64,000 nucleotides of DNA, from contig NC_058156.1 in NCBI RefSeq assembly GCF_011075055.1, forward strand, positions 3,162,001-3,226,000, written 5' to 3'. Source of the DNA: Mangifera indica (taxonomy: Eukaryota > Streptophyta > Magnoliopsida > Sapindales > Anacardiaceae). A program made the position numbers and the translations under genes. The notes beneath the pieces were generated by a model that worked only from the letters and a program-made list of their open reading frames with translations, searched no databases and was not told where the DNA came from. Positions 48,187-61,193 of the stretch are shown here, piece by piece; position 1 is the first letter of the stretch; every line of letters begins with the position of its first letter.

Positions 48187-50660
48187 ATATGATTGAGGTT
48201 AGAGTTTTGAAGTGCCATGAATCTATCCTTGATCAAGATTTGACAACAGAATGATTTTACTACATGGTACATATGATCAGAAATAAGTTTGATGAAGTAT
48301 ATTTTCATTGTGGTTTAGAGGTTATAGACCATTGTTAGATGACTACTGTGGTTGAAAAAGTCTCCATAATTGTTTTTTGGTTCGTTTGAATTGGCTCTTG
48401 GTTAAGCCACAATAAACCTAAAAGGTCACATCCATAAACCCAATAAATTTGAGGGATATAAGATAGAGAAATAATTATTCGAGGATGGGTATCTTCTAAA
48501 AGGTAATAAAATAAAATAATGTAAAGAGTTACTTGGATATATTCACGACATTATGAATATATTGATATGACAACTAAATGATAAAAATGATTTAATGTGA
48601 TGTCATAAAAAGTTGATAATTAATTTTAGCCCACAACTATATATATCAATATTATCAACTATATATCATATTTTGATAATATTTGTCATTTGAAATGAAA
48701 AACTCTCTTTCTAAATATTTGAAAACTTAGGCTCTCACATCTCTCTTGGGTAGGTGGATACTTTTTGAGATATTTGTGTGTTCTACTTCATCAAACCAAG
48801 CGGTTTTTTTCTTTTTATAAAGGAAAAATGCACAAAATCTAAACTTTTTCTTTTAATTATGTTTGTTTACAATTATATAATCTTTTTTACGTTTACATAA
48901 GTTTATGCATGTCTTTTTCTCAACCATTTTCAACCATAAATAATGGTAAATGTGTTTGAAGTTTAGTGTAGAGTATTAAATGATTGTATTTTAGAGTTTG
49001 GTTGTGCCTTTTTAATAGTTATTGTTTGGAATTGTGTTTTTTGTTTCAAGTATGGATTTAAGAATTTTAATAGATGACTTATCCAAAAAAATTGTGGTTT
49101 TGATAGTCATGTAATACATTTCAAAGTAGTCAAATGATACAACCCAACATTTGGCAATCAGACGATACAAATCTAACAACAAATTTAACATTAAGGAAGT
49201 AACACAAAAACACAAAAATAACATCCCAAAATCTCACTTACAAGAGTAAATAACTATTGTTTTATAGTGCTATTGGAGCTACAAAAGGTGGTGCAAGAAC
49301 GTGAGTGGCAGTTGGGCTTGCTCTCCTTTAGGGGGTATATATAATTTAGTTCAAACTGTTCAAGAATTATGGTTTGTTTTGGTTTATAAAACGATTTAGT
49401 TTGCACTGATAAATTTTAGAAAAATAGTTTATGGTTTAGATAGTTAACAAACTAAACAAAATCATAAATCGTATTTTCTTAAAAAACATGTTAGTCAAAT
49501 GACTTTTTCTTGTCCAATGTTTGATGAAATGACATATTTTTACTCTTTAAATTTGAAAAAAAAAACATATTTCCCGTTAAAAAATCAATGAACTATATAT
49601 ACATATTTTGGTATATAATTTGTGTACACAGATAACATGTGATCATATAATTAGATAATTTTGAATTAAAGATAAAATAACACTCAATCATATGATAACA
49701 TATAATTTGTATATCTATATTGTGTACTAAAGTATGTACATATATTATTGCTAAAAAAATTGTTAATTTAAAAATTTTTACAAGTATAGATAGTCGATGA
49801 TGCATAATTGTATATTTAATGGTGAACTGCAATTTTTGAAAATTAAAAAAAATTGAGGGCTTTTTTAATTTAATAAATTCAATATGTCCCTCAATAGAAT
49901 AAAAAAAAAAAAGAAGAAGACATTTACACATCTAAAAATTGAAATATAATGTAAAAAATTAGAAGTTTACATCTATTAGTTTTATATATATCTTGTCATT
50001 TCCTTTATATGTTTATTATATATATATATTTCATATATTATATAGCTATAATTAAATTATTATTCATTAAATAGGAATTATTTGAAAATCAATAATTTTT
50101 AATAAGTTTAAATTATATTTCAAATAAGATTAAAACGTATTTTGTTATTTTAGTTAAATTTGATTTGAAATTTTTGATTTAAAAAAAAAAAAGAAAAACA
50201 GATTTAAACCGTACCCAATTGTGTACACTTCTTCTACTCCTTTTGCTAGGTTGCCACTTCAAAAGTAGTGCCAAGGGGAAAATCTAAGACAGAAAGTTAT
50301 GGGTCATCGAAAATGAGGCTAGGCGATAGACGACAAATTGACTTGAACTTCATATAAGTGACAAAGGGAAACAAACATCATCAAGCAATACGGGCAGCAA
50401 GGGAGGAGTAAGAGAATTCATGATCAAGACCCTCACAAATTTTTCTTCACTCGATTTGAAACAGTGCGACAAACAGAAAAGGCCTCTGGTCGTCAATGGC
50501 TAAGATGCACATGATAAGCACAAACGTTGTGAGATGAGATTCACTCAAATTTAAAAAGAGCAAATGTAGCAGCGATGACAGAGGCACAAATTTCTTTTTT
50601 TTTTTTTATCCTTAAAAACACAAAACCCTGACTCTGTAAAACCCTTCAATCAGAATCGTT
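48187..50660. other. AT-rich spacer, no gene
   Basis: No coding signal. A MITE-like relic sits at 49600-49760. Long A/T runs and TATATA repeats occupy 49980-50060. The 50210-50640 part is less AT-rich and may be the decayed 5' flank of the MPP10 copy. Confidence 0.4.
49600..49760. mobile_element. MITE-like relic
   Basis: The core GATCATATAATTAGATAATT continues AATTAAAGATAAAATAACAC and CAATCATATGATAACAT. This matches the copy at 62505-62570 nearly base for base. Confidence 0.5.
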
Positions 50661-50673
50661 ACAGAAAGAAGGC

Positions 50674-53600
50674 ATGGTGGACATGGCAACCTCAACTGAA
50701 GCATTACCTAACTTTGAAGCACTGCACAGGATAAAATCAACAGAGCCACCATTGTGGTTGGCTCCGAGTGTGGAGCTTCTTGAGACGGCGAGTAGTGCTT
50801 CACCAAAGCTCTTCTGATTCCTTAAAACTTACACCCCAAAATCACCGTTGGATCAATTATTGGTAAACGGTTCAATGCGGAACAGATTTAGCAGCAGATA
50901 GATGTGCAATCATAACCTCTGTTGTCATGTTTGAGAACAATCCGGGGAAAACTGGGAATGGGAGGATTAACAAGGTTTTCGAAGGTGAGAAGAAGAGTTT
51001 GGGAGAGGAAATAAAAGATTCTTGAAAAGGAAAGTGATGGTTTTGATGAAGAATTGGATGATGGGGTTGATGATGATGATGGGTAGGAGGAGGCGAAAGG
51101 AGAAGCGGAAGGGGAAGAGGAACGTTAGCGCGAAAAGGAAGGAAGTGAGAGTGAAGAGGAAGAAATGGAGGAAGAAGAGAAGGGAAAACGAGGGATAGAA
51201 CATGATTTTTTGAAGATAAATGAATTTCGGGAGTACCTAGAGGAAGATGAAGCTAGGGAGTATGGAATAACGAAGGATAGTGATAGTAAGAAGAAAAAAG
51301 GAGGCCTTTGGCCTTGCTTTAGCTTGGTTCAACTGGCCCACTTTTCTAAGGGTGCGGTTGAGCTTAGGTTGTTTCTTAGTTCTCGTTGTTTTAGTTAATA
51401 TATTTCCTACTTACCAAAACTTAAAAAGAAGAAGGGAGGGAGAAAAACGTTGGTTTGCCTAGATGATGAAGATGAACAAGATGATGGAGATGAGGAGGTG
51501 AGGATTTTTTTCTACTTGGTGTTTGTGAATATTGATAAATTTTGATGGGATTCAATTTGGTTTTAGAGAATTTTACTAACATGATCATATATTTTCAAGT
51601 GAGTTGCAGTGCATTTTTTTAAAGGAATCTGCTCATTATTTTCATTTCCTTCACATCATCCTATTTAATGATTTTGCAGCTTGGTCTTTTTGATGACGAG
51701 GACAATGAAGATGCAGAGGAGTTGGAGAATACTAGGCGCTTTCTCATTACTTTTTATCTAGTATATTCAAGTCTGCTCGGTTGAATTTGACTTTGTGTCA
51801 TTTACTTTTTTTGTTTTACTACCTTTTCAAGTCTGCCCTGGTGATTTATTTATTACAAGTTCGTGGGGAGAACTTGTGTTTCATAATTTGTGTCCATAAG
51901 GCTTTTGTTAAGTGTTGTCTGAGCTTTGTTTCTGTATACATTATAATCTCTAAACCTAGTTTGCTGTTATGTTGCCCCTATTAGCTTGTGCAATTTTTTA
52001 TACTTAGGTACGAAGACTTCTTTGATGGCAGAAAGAAAAAGGTTCTCCAGAAAAAATCAAAACCAATTGACGAGACTGAAGAAGATTCAGACTTGGATGA
52101 TGAATAAGAAGATGATGAAGCCATTGGAAATCAGGTTCTTGTTTTCTATATAAAACATATTAATGGAACTATTATTAATTGTGGTGAATTCATTTAGCAA
52201 ATATAAATATTGAAATCACTCTTGACATCCATTAGTATTTTCTATCAAAAACTAATATAAAAGTAATTCGTGAAGTTTTTTTTTTTCTCCTTTTACAGAA
52301 GAATGATAACCTTTCCAAGCATGAAAAACAATTAAAGAAGCTTCAATCTAAAATAGAGAAGACGGACAAAGCAAATTTGGACCCAAAAACTTGGACCATG
52401 CAAGGAGAGGTAAGTTTGTTATTTCTTCAATATCTTTTGTTAGAAATACCTGGATTTTAGACACTATGGTCCTTGATAACAGGTAACTGCACCACAAAGA
52501 CCAAAGAACAGTGCTTAGAAGTTGATTTAGATTTTCAACAGAATGTGAGGCCTGCCCCTGTAATTACTGAGTAGTTTACAGCATTACTTGAAGAGATAAT
52601 TAAAAAGAGGATTACTTAGGTGAACTTAATATTCTAATTGTTTTCATAAGCAATGTCCATCAATTCTTTTGACATTGTGGCTATGATGGATTAAAATTTT
52701 CTCTCTCTAAATTTTTAATAAGCTACTCTCTAAGGTAAATTTTAGGGGCAATTTGATGATACTCAAAAGGCTCCTAATTTACCCACTAAAGCACTGAGAG
52801 AATTGAAAGAGTTGGTAAGTACAATTTCTTTGAAGTAGTCAACTATTTAGGGTTTATATCCTATTTACATTTGTTAGGATGAAAAGTCATATGTGCAACT
52901 CCTTTTTTCGGTTAAATTTGCAGGATGAGAGTAAGAGCAAAAAGGGTCTCGCTGAAATTTGTGAGGTTTGAGCATTATAGCTAGCACGAATTGTTGAATT
53001 TAGCTGTTTTTTTCCCTTTTTCTTTTCTAAATCTGTTATTCTGCAGCCTGGATTTTGTATATGTTGCAAGCATTTGTGACTGGAGTATTGGTCAGACATT
53101 TATTTGCGGGAAGAATATGTTCAGAAGACAAATCCAGCTGCTGCTCTATTGTCTTTCTCAGATGAACAGAACAGAAGAGACAGGTACATGTTTTAGTTGT
53201 TTTATTATGTTCACTGTTACCCGGAAAACATTCTTTCTTGTACTTCGTTGCATAATTTGTTTTACTTAGAAGAATAACTAATATTTTGTTAGAAGATATA
53301 TGATACTATTTTACTCTGTTTCTTTGTAGTCTTTGAATGTTGATCTTAGTGGCAATGCTAGATTTATCTAACTTTTTTGTTGTCATTCTTGCTAGGCAAA
53401 CATGCTATTCAAGAAATTGTGCTTGAAGCTGGATGCACTTTCTCATTTCCACTTCACTCCAAAACCTGTATACTTCCCAATTATCATAATATATATAATC
53501 TCTATTTGGAGGCAGTACGTGCATTTTCTGGAATGCTTTGTTATTCATCTTTGTTGTGATATCCCTGCTACAGCAATGGAAGAGGTAGGGGGTTTTCTTG

Positions 53601-54130
53601 TTGTGAAAAATAAAAGAAGTTTCCACGCTCTTGTAATATTGTAACCCTAAACTACTACACCTGATATGTCTTCTGTGGGTAGATTGCACTTATTGCTGTT
53701 TCAGATGTTGCTATGCTAACTCCTGAGGAAGTCTTTGCTGGCAAAGGTGATGTGAAAGAAGAGGTGGAACTTACACAGGCAGAGAGGAACAGAAGAAAAG
53801 CTAACAAGAAAAGGAAACATAAGGGTAAATAGGATAACGGAAATATGAAACAGCCATTTGGGCTGGCGTTTCTTGTTAACCTTTGAAGTTGTTGGCTTGA
53901 ATTATTTATGTACCTCTCTCCTGTCACCATTAAATTTTGGTTACATGATCACAGCTGAAGCAGCAAGAAGGATGATGGCAAAGAAGGGAAGAGACAACAC
54001 ATTGCTAAATCACAGTGATGGTGACAAATATATCTTCTCTAATGGGTAAAGCATTTTTTTTTGCTCCTGAAATTAATGAAATATATGCTCCCCCAACTAA
54101 ACTTTTCTCGACATTGCAGGCAACAATGAA
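50674..54130 (+). pseudogene. MPP10 (U3 snoRNP protein) pseudogene, introns retained
   Basis: A collinear but broken copy of MPP10, a nucleolar protein of the U3 snoRNP needed for 18S rRNA processing. It starts MVDMATSTEALPNFEALHR with LKTYTPKSPLDQLLVNG just beyond a TGA. An acidic stretch, then DFLKINEFREYLEEDEAREYG (about 51205-51265), YEDFFDGRKKKV (52008 on), KHEKQLKKLQSKIEK and LDPKTWTMQGE (52299-52409), FDDTQKAPNLPTKA (52746 on), EEYVQKTNPAAALLSFSDEQ (53110-53170), FKKLCLKLDALSHFHFTPKP (53400 on) and TPEEVFAGKGDVKEE (53720 on) all match the family. Splice sites such as 52410 GTAAGT survive, so it is a duplicated, not processed, copy. Many stops and frameshifts (for example 50809, 52106, 52517) kill it. 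Confidence 0.85.
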
Positions 54131-54668
54131 TGAAGAACACGTTGATGTATGGTAACCTCTCTGAAAAGCCTTGCGGTTAGATTTCAAATTCGATACTGCA
54201 GAGGAAAAGAGAAGAAAATATAGCAAGTACTGGCTATTCAATGATCCATAGAGCAATTCGCTGTCTTTGCAAGTAACATGTACAAATCATTGAAATTAGA
54301 ATCCACCTTAGGCCGAGAGTTGGTGTCCTTGGTCCTTCTAAGTGTAAGCAAAATTTTGATAGTTAAGTTGATTCATTGTATTAATTTTGATAGTAATGCC
54401 AACTGGATCAAAATTTATTGAGAGAATTTCATACAAAATTCTTAGCGTGCAATATCTAAGGGTAATAAAAACATTACTAAAATATAACATCAATAGGACT
54501 CAAAAAGTAGACCAACTCCTGCATATAGAGCGACTGAGTGCTATTATTCCTCAACATTTTAGGCCACTACATCCAAGATATATGTTAATGACAAAAGCAT
54601 CACACCATGTTTGAGGCCTTCTCCCAAATTTTCATGTTAGTTACCATCTAAAATCAGAAAGGTCCATT
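54131..54668. other. convergent 3' flanks of MPP10 copy and Tim17 gene
   Basis: No gene. It should contain the Tim17-family 3' UTR, which runs leftward from 54668. AT-rich. Confidence 0.4.
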
Positions 54669-56373
54669 CTACTTCCTCAACTTTTCTTCAAGCTGATCAA
54701 TTGTGGCACCAACTCCTCTGTTCACTTCCCCTCCACCTGAATTATGGTAAGCAGCCATATTCCCCTCATTTGCTTTCTCTACAAGCTTCAACTGAACCCA
54801 ACCTGTCATCAAATGCATGTGATATATTTTCAAGTTCTGCACCACATATTCTATGTTCAATGCCATTTCACATTCCTTTTCTCAGTCTCTGTTAGAGATT
54901 TGACCAATCTAATCTCAAGGAAAATGAACAATCACACATTTTTTAATTAAAAACCATAAACACGTCACAGAATCATCCTACATTTTGTAATCATCTAACA
55001 AATGTATGAGCTTTTCTTTTAAAAAAACAGAACATGTAGATGGAAGCTTATCAAGCAAAGGTGAGATCCCCAGACTTAATTTACCATGGATATTTGAATT
55101 AAACCTACTTCTGCTGTATTCAGAAGAAGAATATCAGATTTTTGGTGAAAAAGAACAAATCTAATGCTACCAAAAATCATTAAAAATAATAATACTATCA
55201 TATCATATCATTATTAACCAAATATGGGTCAGTGACTGTCATATGGCGATTCCTATTATTATTAACTCGTGCACAAATAACTACTATAATAACAATAACA
55301 TTTCATGATCAACAATCAAGTTAGCAAGGGCTGATCAAGAATGTTAAAAGGAGTAAATTTATTACCGAGAGGGAAACAAATTGCTGCTCCCAAAACAGAT
55401 CCAAGTGCCACATTCCTAGCACGCCAAATTAGTGAGCCAGGCACTGAGGTACAACAAAATGACATTAGAAAGGTGATCAGAGAAAGGTTGTGATTCATCA
55501 CTCTTCAACTTGTAAACAAATAATGCTAAGTATAACAGGTTAATCTGACTAAATGGAAAGTTTCTGCAAAGGAACTGCCAATGGATTATGTTAAAAAAGA
55601 AGTTGATAACCGGTTGCTGAACTTGTAAGATAAGAGATGTATGATATCTTACTAATTAATCCAAATGTAGCTGCAGTAGCTGAACCAGCTCCAACAACAT
55701 TGAAAACATCATGCACACCCCGTTTCTCAGCTAGCAGATTTTGCAAACTACAAAACGCAGCTGTAAACATTCCAAGGCGCACTCCACCAACAATGGAGCC
55801 ACGAGTTACTCGAATAAACCTTTTCTCCATTGCATCTCTCATCAATCGATACTGCTCTCGCTTATCTGGCGTGCTTCCAAGCTTTAACATCACTTCTGCA
55901 TCCTTGCTCTCCATAAACACCAAGACAAATCTCAGAAGAACAATCAAACCACAGTTAAAATACACTACATAGTGAAAAAAACTGACATGAACTACCTTAT
56001 TATATCAAAACTAGGAACTCTGATGTAAATTACCCAACTTTATCATAAATGATACCAAAATGAAAGCACATATACAACTTCAGCTTTCATTCATTCCCAC
56101 AAATGATCACATTTTTTAACAGAACAAATGCAAATACTTACTACTGAAGCTGATGCTTCCTTGCTGCCACCATACAGCATCCCAGCGAACACTCCAATCA
56201 CAGTCGCAGTTCCCCAGTTGACTGTTCCTGCTAATCGTTGACCAGTCTAAAATTTGTTCAATTTTTGGGTTATTTCACTGTTAGTAATCAAAATTCACAG
56301 AGAATAAAATATAGGAGTTGAGAAAGTATGATACATTAGAGACAGTTTCTTCAGACTTCTCAATAGCTTCCAT
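54669..56373 (-). CDS. Tim17/Tim22/Tim23-family membrane protein
   Basis: Exons in order are 56373-56335, 56246-56142, 55908-55653, 55443-55366 and 54802-54669, all joining in frame to 203 residues. It reads MEAIEKSEETVSN, then GTVNWGTATVIGVFAGMLYGG, a first membrane segment. A charged loop (KDAEVMLKLGSTPDKREQYR) is followed by RGSIVGGVRLGMFTAAF with the family's glycine-spaced helix. VVGAGSATAATFGL and VALGSVLGAAICFPLGW are further membrane segments, and the tail is hydrophilic. The Tim17/22/23/Pmp24 family sits in mitochondrial or plastid membranes. A complex I assembly factor role (TIMMDC1-like) is possible but unproven. The start at 56373 lies directly beside an insertion; see 56374-57741. 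Confidence 0.88.
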
Positions 56374-56697
56374 CTATGTAGTCCGGAAACGGAAACGCTG
56401 AAACATATTTTCTACTAAATATATGAAACAGAAACATGGGGACATGTACAAATATGAAAAATATAACGGTTATAAAAAAATTTAACAACCTATATTTCTT
56501 TTAAAAAAATATAACAACTTTTTAGCATCAAACAAATGTGAAGAGTGAAAAAGACATGGACAATACCATTCCATTTCAGATGGAAAACATACAATGTACT
56601 TAACAGAGGACAGAAACAACATGCTTTAAGAAACAGAATTTTATCCAGCAATAAAACAAAAATATATCAGATTGACCAATAATAATCCAAAACACTG

Positions 56698-56905
56698 TTA
56701 AAGAGACTGAATAGTGCAGAGTGAAATAAGTTGAGTGCAATGAATGCAATCCAAGTAAGAGATTGCAATTTTTTAATATAGCTAATTGCAGGATTTTTTT
56801 GAGAATAGTTGTGAAGTTTAAAGAGACTAATAGCTCAGAGTGAAATAAGTTGAGTGCAATGAATAGTGCAGGATCCTTTTTAAGATAGCTAAGTGCAATG
56901 AACTA
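56698..56905 (+). repeat. tandem duplication of about 118 bp
   Basis: GTTAAAGAGACTGAATAG through GAGTGAAATAAGTTGAGTGC at 56698 is repeated from about 56817, including AATAGTGCAGG and ATAGCTAA. Identity is high over the first 60 bp. Confidence 0.65.
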
Positions 56906-57489
56906 AACATTTTTTGTTCTTTGGAGACACTTAATATCAACGAACTCACAAAACACTCAAGGTTAACATTAACAGAACATATATATAAATGGAACACTAA
57001 GCCAAATAAAACAGAGGAAGGCTAGTTACAACAACAAACACACTAGAGAAAAAACGTCATAGAAACTAAAATACTCCAGGCCGGAAGAAGCCAACCCAGC
57101 AGCCACAAACCATTCCAAAAACACAAAGAGCACTCCAGCAAAAAAAGAAAAAAACTGTGGTTTGCTTATACTCATTGTTGTAACTTCAGTTCTAGGATTC
57201 TAGCTTAAGCGCTAGTTTTGTATCAACTAATTTGAGGAAGTTTGAGATGTAAACACTCCAGCTGTATTCATTATACATATTTTTCAATCCAGGAGAGAAG
57301 AAGCAACACCACTCCAACAAAATAACTTCTATTAACAATAACGAAATGCTTCAGTATAAATTGAAAAATTGAAAATCACACCAGAGTCGAAGAAGATCAC
57401 AGAAGATGAGACCGTCGATGCACTGATGAAGACAAACAGTTCAATGCACTAACGATTAGAAGACGAGTTCGCAGAGAGTTTTCCGAGAT

Positions 57490-57560
57490 TTCGAGCGCCG
57501 GAGAGTAGACGACTTGAGACGCCGGAGAAGAGACGACTTGAGACGCCGGAGTGCAGAGGA
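57490..57560. repeat. two 24 bp GC-rich tandem units
   Basis: The unit GAGACGCCGGAG followed by AAGAGACGACTT, or a close variant, repeats near 57518 and 57541, with a partial copy before. It is the most GC-rich part of the insertion and could be a promoter segment. Confidence 0.5.
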
Positions 57561-57748
57561 GATGATATGTAGGTTCGGGTTTTCGATTGGGAATGTCAAA
57601 TAAAAAAGATGGAACATGCGTTTAGGTTCTTTAGAGCGTTGGAGCAGAAACGCGTTTCAAAGTTTTTATTTATTTCTGAAACGGGTCCAAAACGTTTCGT
57701 ACCACCGAAACGTTTTGGAAACGATTTCCGTACTTCCTTGCCTTCCAT

Positions 57749-58013
57749 TTGTAAATTGAAACGTTGATGAATCCGTTAATCAAGATAACGAATTTGATCA
57801 ATTAGATTTCTATATATTTTCCATTGTTTTCTCGGTGTTTCGACGACTCTCCTCACTCTGAAGTTCTTTCGGCCAGTGAAGAGACATTTTCTAGTTGTAT
57901 TTGAAATTACTTCCAAGACCCCTTTCTAGTTTCCTAATATTATTGATGCCCTAAATAGTTGTCAATTGTCCCACGGGTTTCAAAAACCAACCAAACTGCC
58001 CCATATTTAGACA
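57749..58013. other. probable original 5' flank of the Tim17-family gene
   Basis: If the insertion is removed, the sequence upstream of the start becomes the complement of 57749 onward. It holds ordinary non-repetitive sequence suited to a 5' UTR and promoter, but I cannot locate a TATA box. Confidence 0.4.
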
Positions 58014-58021
58014 TCTTCAAC
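58014..58021. repeat. left target-site duplication of the hAT element
   Basis: TCTTCAAC, identical to 61194-61201. Eight base pairs is the hAT standard. Confidence 0.88.
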
Positions 58022-61000
58022 TAGATCTGACCATGGGCTGATTTGGCCTGTAAACTAGATCAAAATCGGCTAGTATACAACCAGAACCGAAATGGTTAGA
58101 ACTGAAATCAGCCTGTATCAGAATCAAAATTAGATTCTTAAGGTTCGATTCTGATTTTTTTATTTTTGAACTATCCAAATGCTGATTCATGGTAGGTTCA
58201 TAAACCAACAGTTCAAAGCTTTATAAATCAAATTTATTAATTTATTAATCTTTTTCATTTTTTAAATTTTAAAAGAGGACCATCAGTCCACTTCAAATGT
58301 TTAAATTTGCAGGGGACCATTGGTCCTTTGCATGTTTCAGTTTGGTCCCAGCAAAATTTCAATGCAAAGGCAGCCTTTGCAATGACAACCTTTGCAAATG
58401 TCCGTTAGCCCCTTTTTTTATATATTTTTTTTAAATTTCCCCTGTAAATATTCACTGATCTCTCAATTATTCCACTCAGTTTTTCAATTCTCTCATTTAT
58501 TCTCATTTTTCATTCTCTCAATTTTTAATACTCTTTCAATCTTTCAATCAAATTTTTTCAAATTCAATTAAATTCTTTCTTTATTTTTTTATTAATTCTA
58601 ATTTTAATTTCTATTATATAATTCATAATTAATTATAAAATTTATCTCTATAATTAATTTTGTTTATTATTTTTTAATATCTTTCATTATTAATTATATA
58701 ATTTATTTATATAATTAATTTTATTTATTATCAAAAAATGACAAGTAGTAAAAATTCTTCAAGTAATAGGAGATTTGATCAATATTCACATGTATCAAAT
58801 ATGAATGAAAATCAATTTGTAAAAAATTTTTTAACATAAGAAAGTGGAAGTCAATATATAGAGATGGAGTAACAACAACATCAACAACAAGTGGAGATGG
58901 AAACAACAACCTCAAAAAAAATTTACCTTAAATATTTTCAAGATTCATTTTAAAAAAATACAAAAAGAATATTGTAATTTTTAAGTTGCTTGTAATTATT
59001 ATAAGTAAATTTATAAATTCAAGTATGAAAGTGGATATGGGACGTTTAAAAGGTATTTGGAGTCGAAACATCTAGAAAAATTGGGTAAAATAGAGGTCAA
59101 ACACAAATAAACAGAAATAGTTTTCCACATAAATTTTTATTTATTTATAATGATAATCAAAGTAAAGAAGAATTTGTAAAAATTGTAGCAATAGATCTCT
59201 TAGCGTTAAGTTTTAGTGAAAATTTAGGTTTTAATAATTATTGTAAAATTGTATTAAATTATGCATATAAAACTATTCCAAGAAATATATTAAAAAGATC
59301 ATTATTAAGTTTATATAAAATAAAGAATTAATTCAATTGTTTACAAATTTTGATAAACATGTATCTATATGCAATGATATTTGGGGTGACTATTGACAAA
59401 TTCACTCTTATATGAGTATAACTTGTTATTGAATAGATTATAAATTTCAATTACAAAAAAAAATTTTAACATTTAGAGTATTTGATGATCGACATGCGAT
59501 CGATAATATTTATAGAATAATTAAAAGAATATATATTAGTTTTTAAAATTTTTTCAATTTCATTTGATAATACAGCTACAAATGCGGTATCAATTACTGA
59601 TTTAACAAAAATTTGCAAGTCTAATTTAGGTAGTAGATTTTTTCATATTAGATGTGTATATCATATGTTAAATTTATGTGTACAAAATGGTTTAGAATAT
59701 CTTAATAATTATATTACTCCAATAAAAACAGTAATTTCATTTTTATGAACACATCCCCAAACAATGAAAAAATAAAATAAAATTTGTAAAATACATAATA
59801 GAAGACTAAAAAGATTTTTTAAAGATGTGTCGACTCATTGGAATTCAATATATGAATTACTGAACAAGTCTTTTGATTATAGGAAATTATTGTACACATT
59901 TATTTCATAAAATGTGCCACAAGTTATATTATATCTCTAATATTGAGATATTTATAAGACAATTTTAAAAGTATTAAAAAATTTTAATAATGCAACTTAT
60001 ATTTTAAGTGGGGTTTATTATCTCACTTCTCAATTATTTTTAAATGAATTCCTTGATATTATTAGGGTTTTACAAAAAGCCGAACAAAATGTTATTTTAA
60101 AAAACACTTTTTTTTAAATGAAAACAAAATAGTTAAGTTACTATAAAAAAATTTCATAAATGTTTCTTGTTGCTTGTTTATTTTATCATAGATTTAAATT
60201 AGATGATATTACGGATTATTTAATATTATATTATGAATGCATGCAATTAGATTATAAGAATGAAGTTAATATTTCATTAACTATAACTTCCATTATAAAT
60301 TTAATTAAAAAAATGTATATTGAATATTCATTAGTTTATGATAGCCAATGTGGTTTTTCTTTCTCTCCACCACCTATTATCCTATCATCAATCCAAAATA
60401 TTAGTTATGGTGATTGTATTATAATGCAAAGAGGCAAAAAACCAAGATGAATATCAGGCTCCACCTTGAAACGTGATATTTATCTAACTATTACTTTTGA
60501 GTTTAATGACAACAATATAGGTAAATGTTTTCTAGTTCTAGAATAGCGGAGTTGACATGCATCAACTTTTCCAACATTAGCAACTATTGCTAAACAAGTC
60601 CTAGTCAATTGTCACAGTGGAACAAACATTTTGTCAAAGGGGCAATATATTGGATAAGAGGCAATCAAGTTTAGCTCCTGAATCTATTAAAACTCAAGTA
60701 TGCGTGGACGTTTGGACAAGAGCCAAATTATGCCAACAAGATATAAAAGTAGACTTCAATGAAAAATTCATTGATTTAACTACGGATAGTTTGATGACAG
60801 GAACCGGTAATTAAGATAACAGAGGTGAATGATGAGATAAAGAGGTACCGTCGACTAGCGGATACGTGAAGATAAGAGAACTACATAAGTTTTGATTCTT
60901 CTAAACCCTAAGAGAATACGTAGGAAACTTAATTGAAAAATTAAATCCAAATTTTTTTTAAATTGTTTAAATTTTTAATTTTTAATTATTATAATTATTA

Positions 61001-61193
61001 ATTGAAAAAATAAATCAGGGTCATGTATTAGAACTAATGGTTCAATGTCGGTTTCGAACCAGGGCCATGAATCAGAATCGTCGATTCAATGTTAGTTCTG
61101 AACAGATTACGAACAGTCCTGTAAAGCCTCTGGTTCAAGGTTCTTATTTTTTTGAATCGTGAACTGACAATTCATGAACCGTGGCTAGGTCTA
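58022..61193 (+). mobile_element. hAT element, decayed autonomous copy
   Basis: The 3.17 kb element starts TAGATCTGACCATGG and ends CCGTGGCTAGGTCTA; the ends are inverted at 11 of 15 positions. It is flanked by a perfect 8 bp duplication. It contains a broken hAT transposase with zinc finger, RNase H-like and dimerisation regions. Confidence 0.9.
58738..60812 (+). pseudogene. hAT transposase relic
   Basis: The probable start is the ATG at 58738 (MTSSKNSSSNRRFDQY). A BED-type zinc-finger relic near 58965-59090 includes GYGTFKRYLESKHLEKLGK. The core has SFDNTATNAVSI (about 59560), RFFHIRCVYHMLNLCVQNGL (59635-59695), DVSTHWNSIYELLNKSF (about 59826) and NATYILSGVYYLTSQLFLNE (about 59992-60050). 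The C-terminal dimerisation domain is STVEQTFCQRGNILDKRQSS then APESIKTQVCVDVWTRAK (60615-60730). More than ten stops and several frame shifts separate the pieces. RICESLEEPER-type hAT is the closest class I recognise. Confidence 0.86.

Larger units (their letters stand above)
56374..57741. mobile_element. insertion at the start codon of the Tim17-family gene
   Basis: CTTCCAT occurs at 56367-56373, where its complement ATGGAAG is the gene's start, and again at 57742-57748. The intervening 1.37 kb begins CTATGTAGTCCGGAAACGG and ends CCGTACTTCCTTGC, giving weak inverted ends (AGTCCGGAAA against AGTACGGAAA). A 7-8 bp duplication suits a hAT-like element, but no transposase is present. The class is uncertain. 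Confidence 0.55.

Noticed and set aside
51732..52007. GC-AG intron in the MPP10 copy
   Set aside because: The GC donor at 51736 is more simply a mutated GT in a decaying pseudogene.
53991..54256. Minus-strand frame reading into the MPP10 copy
   Set aside because: A shadow frame without motifs.
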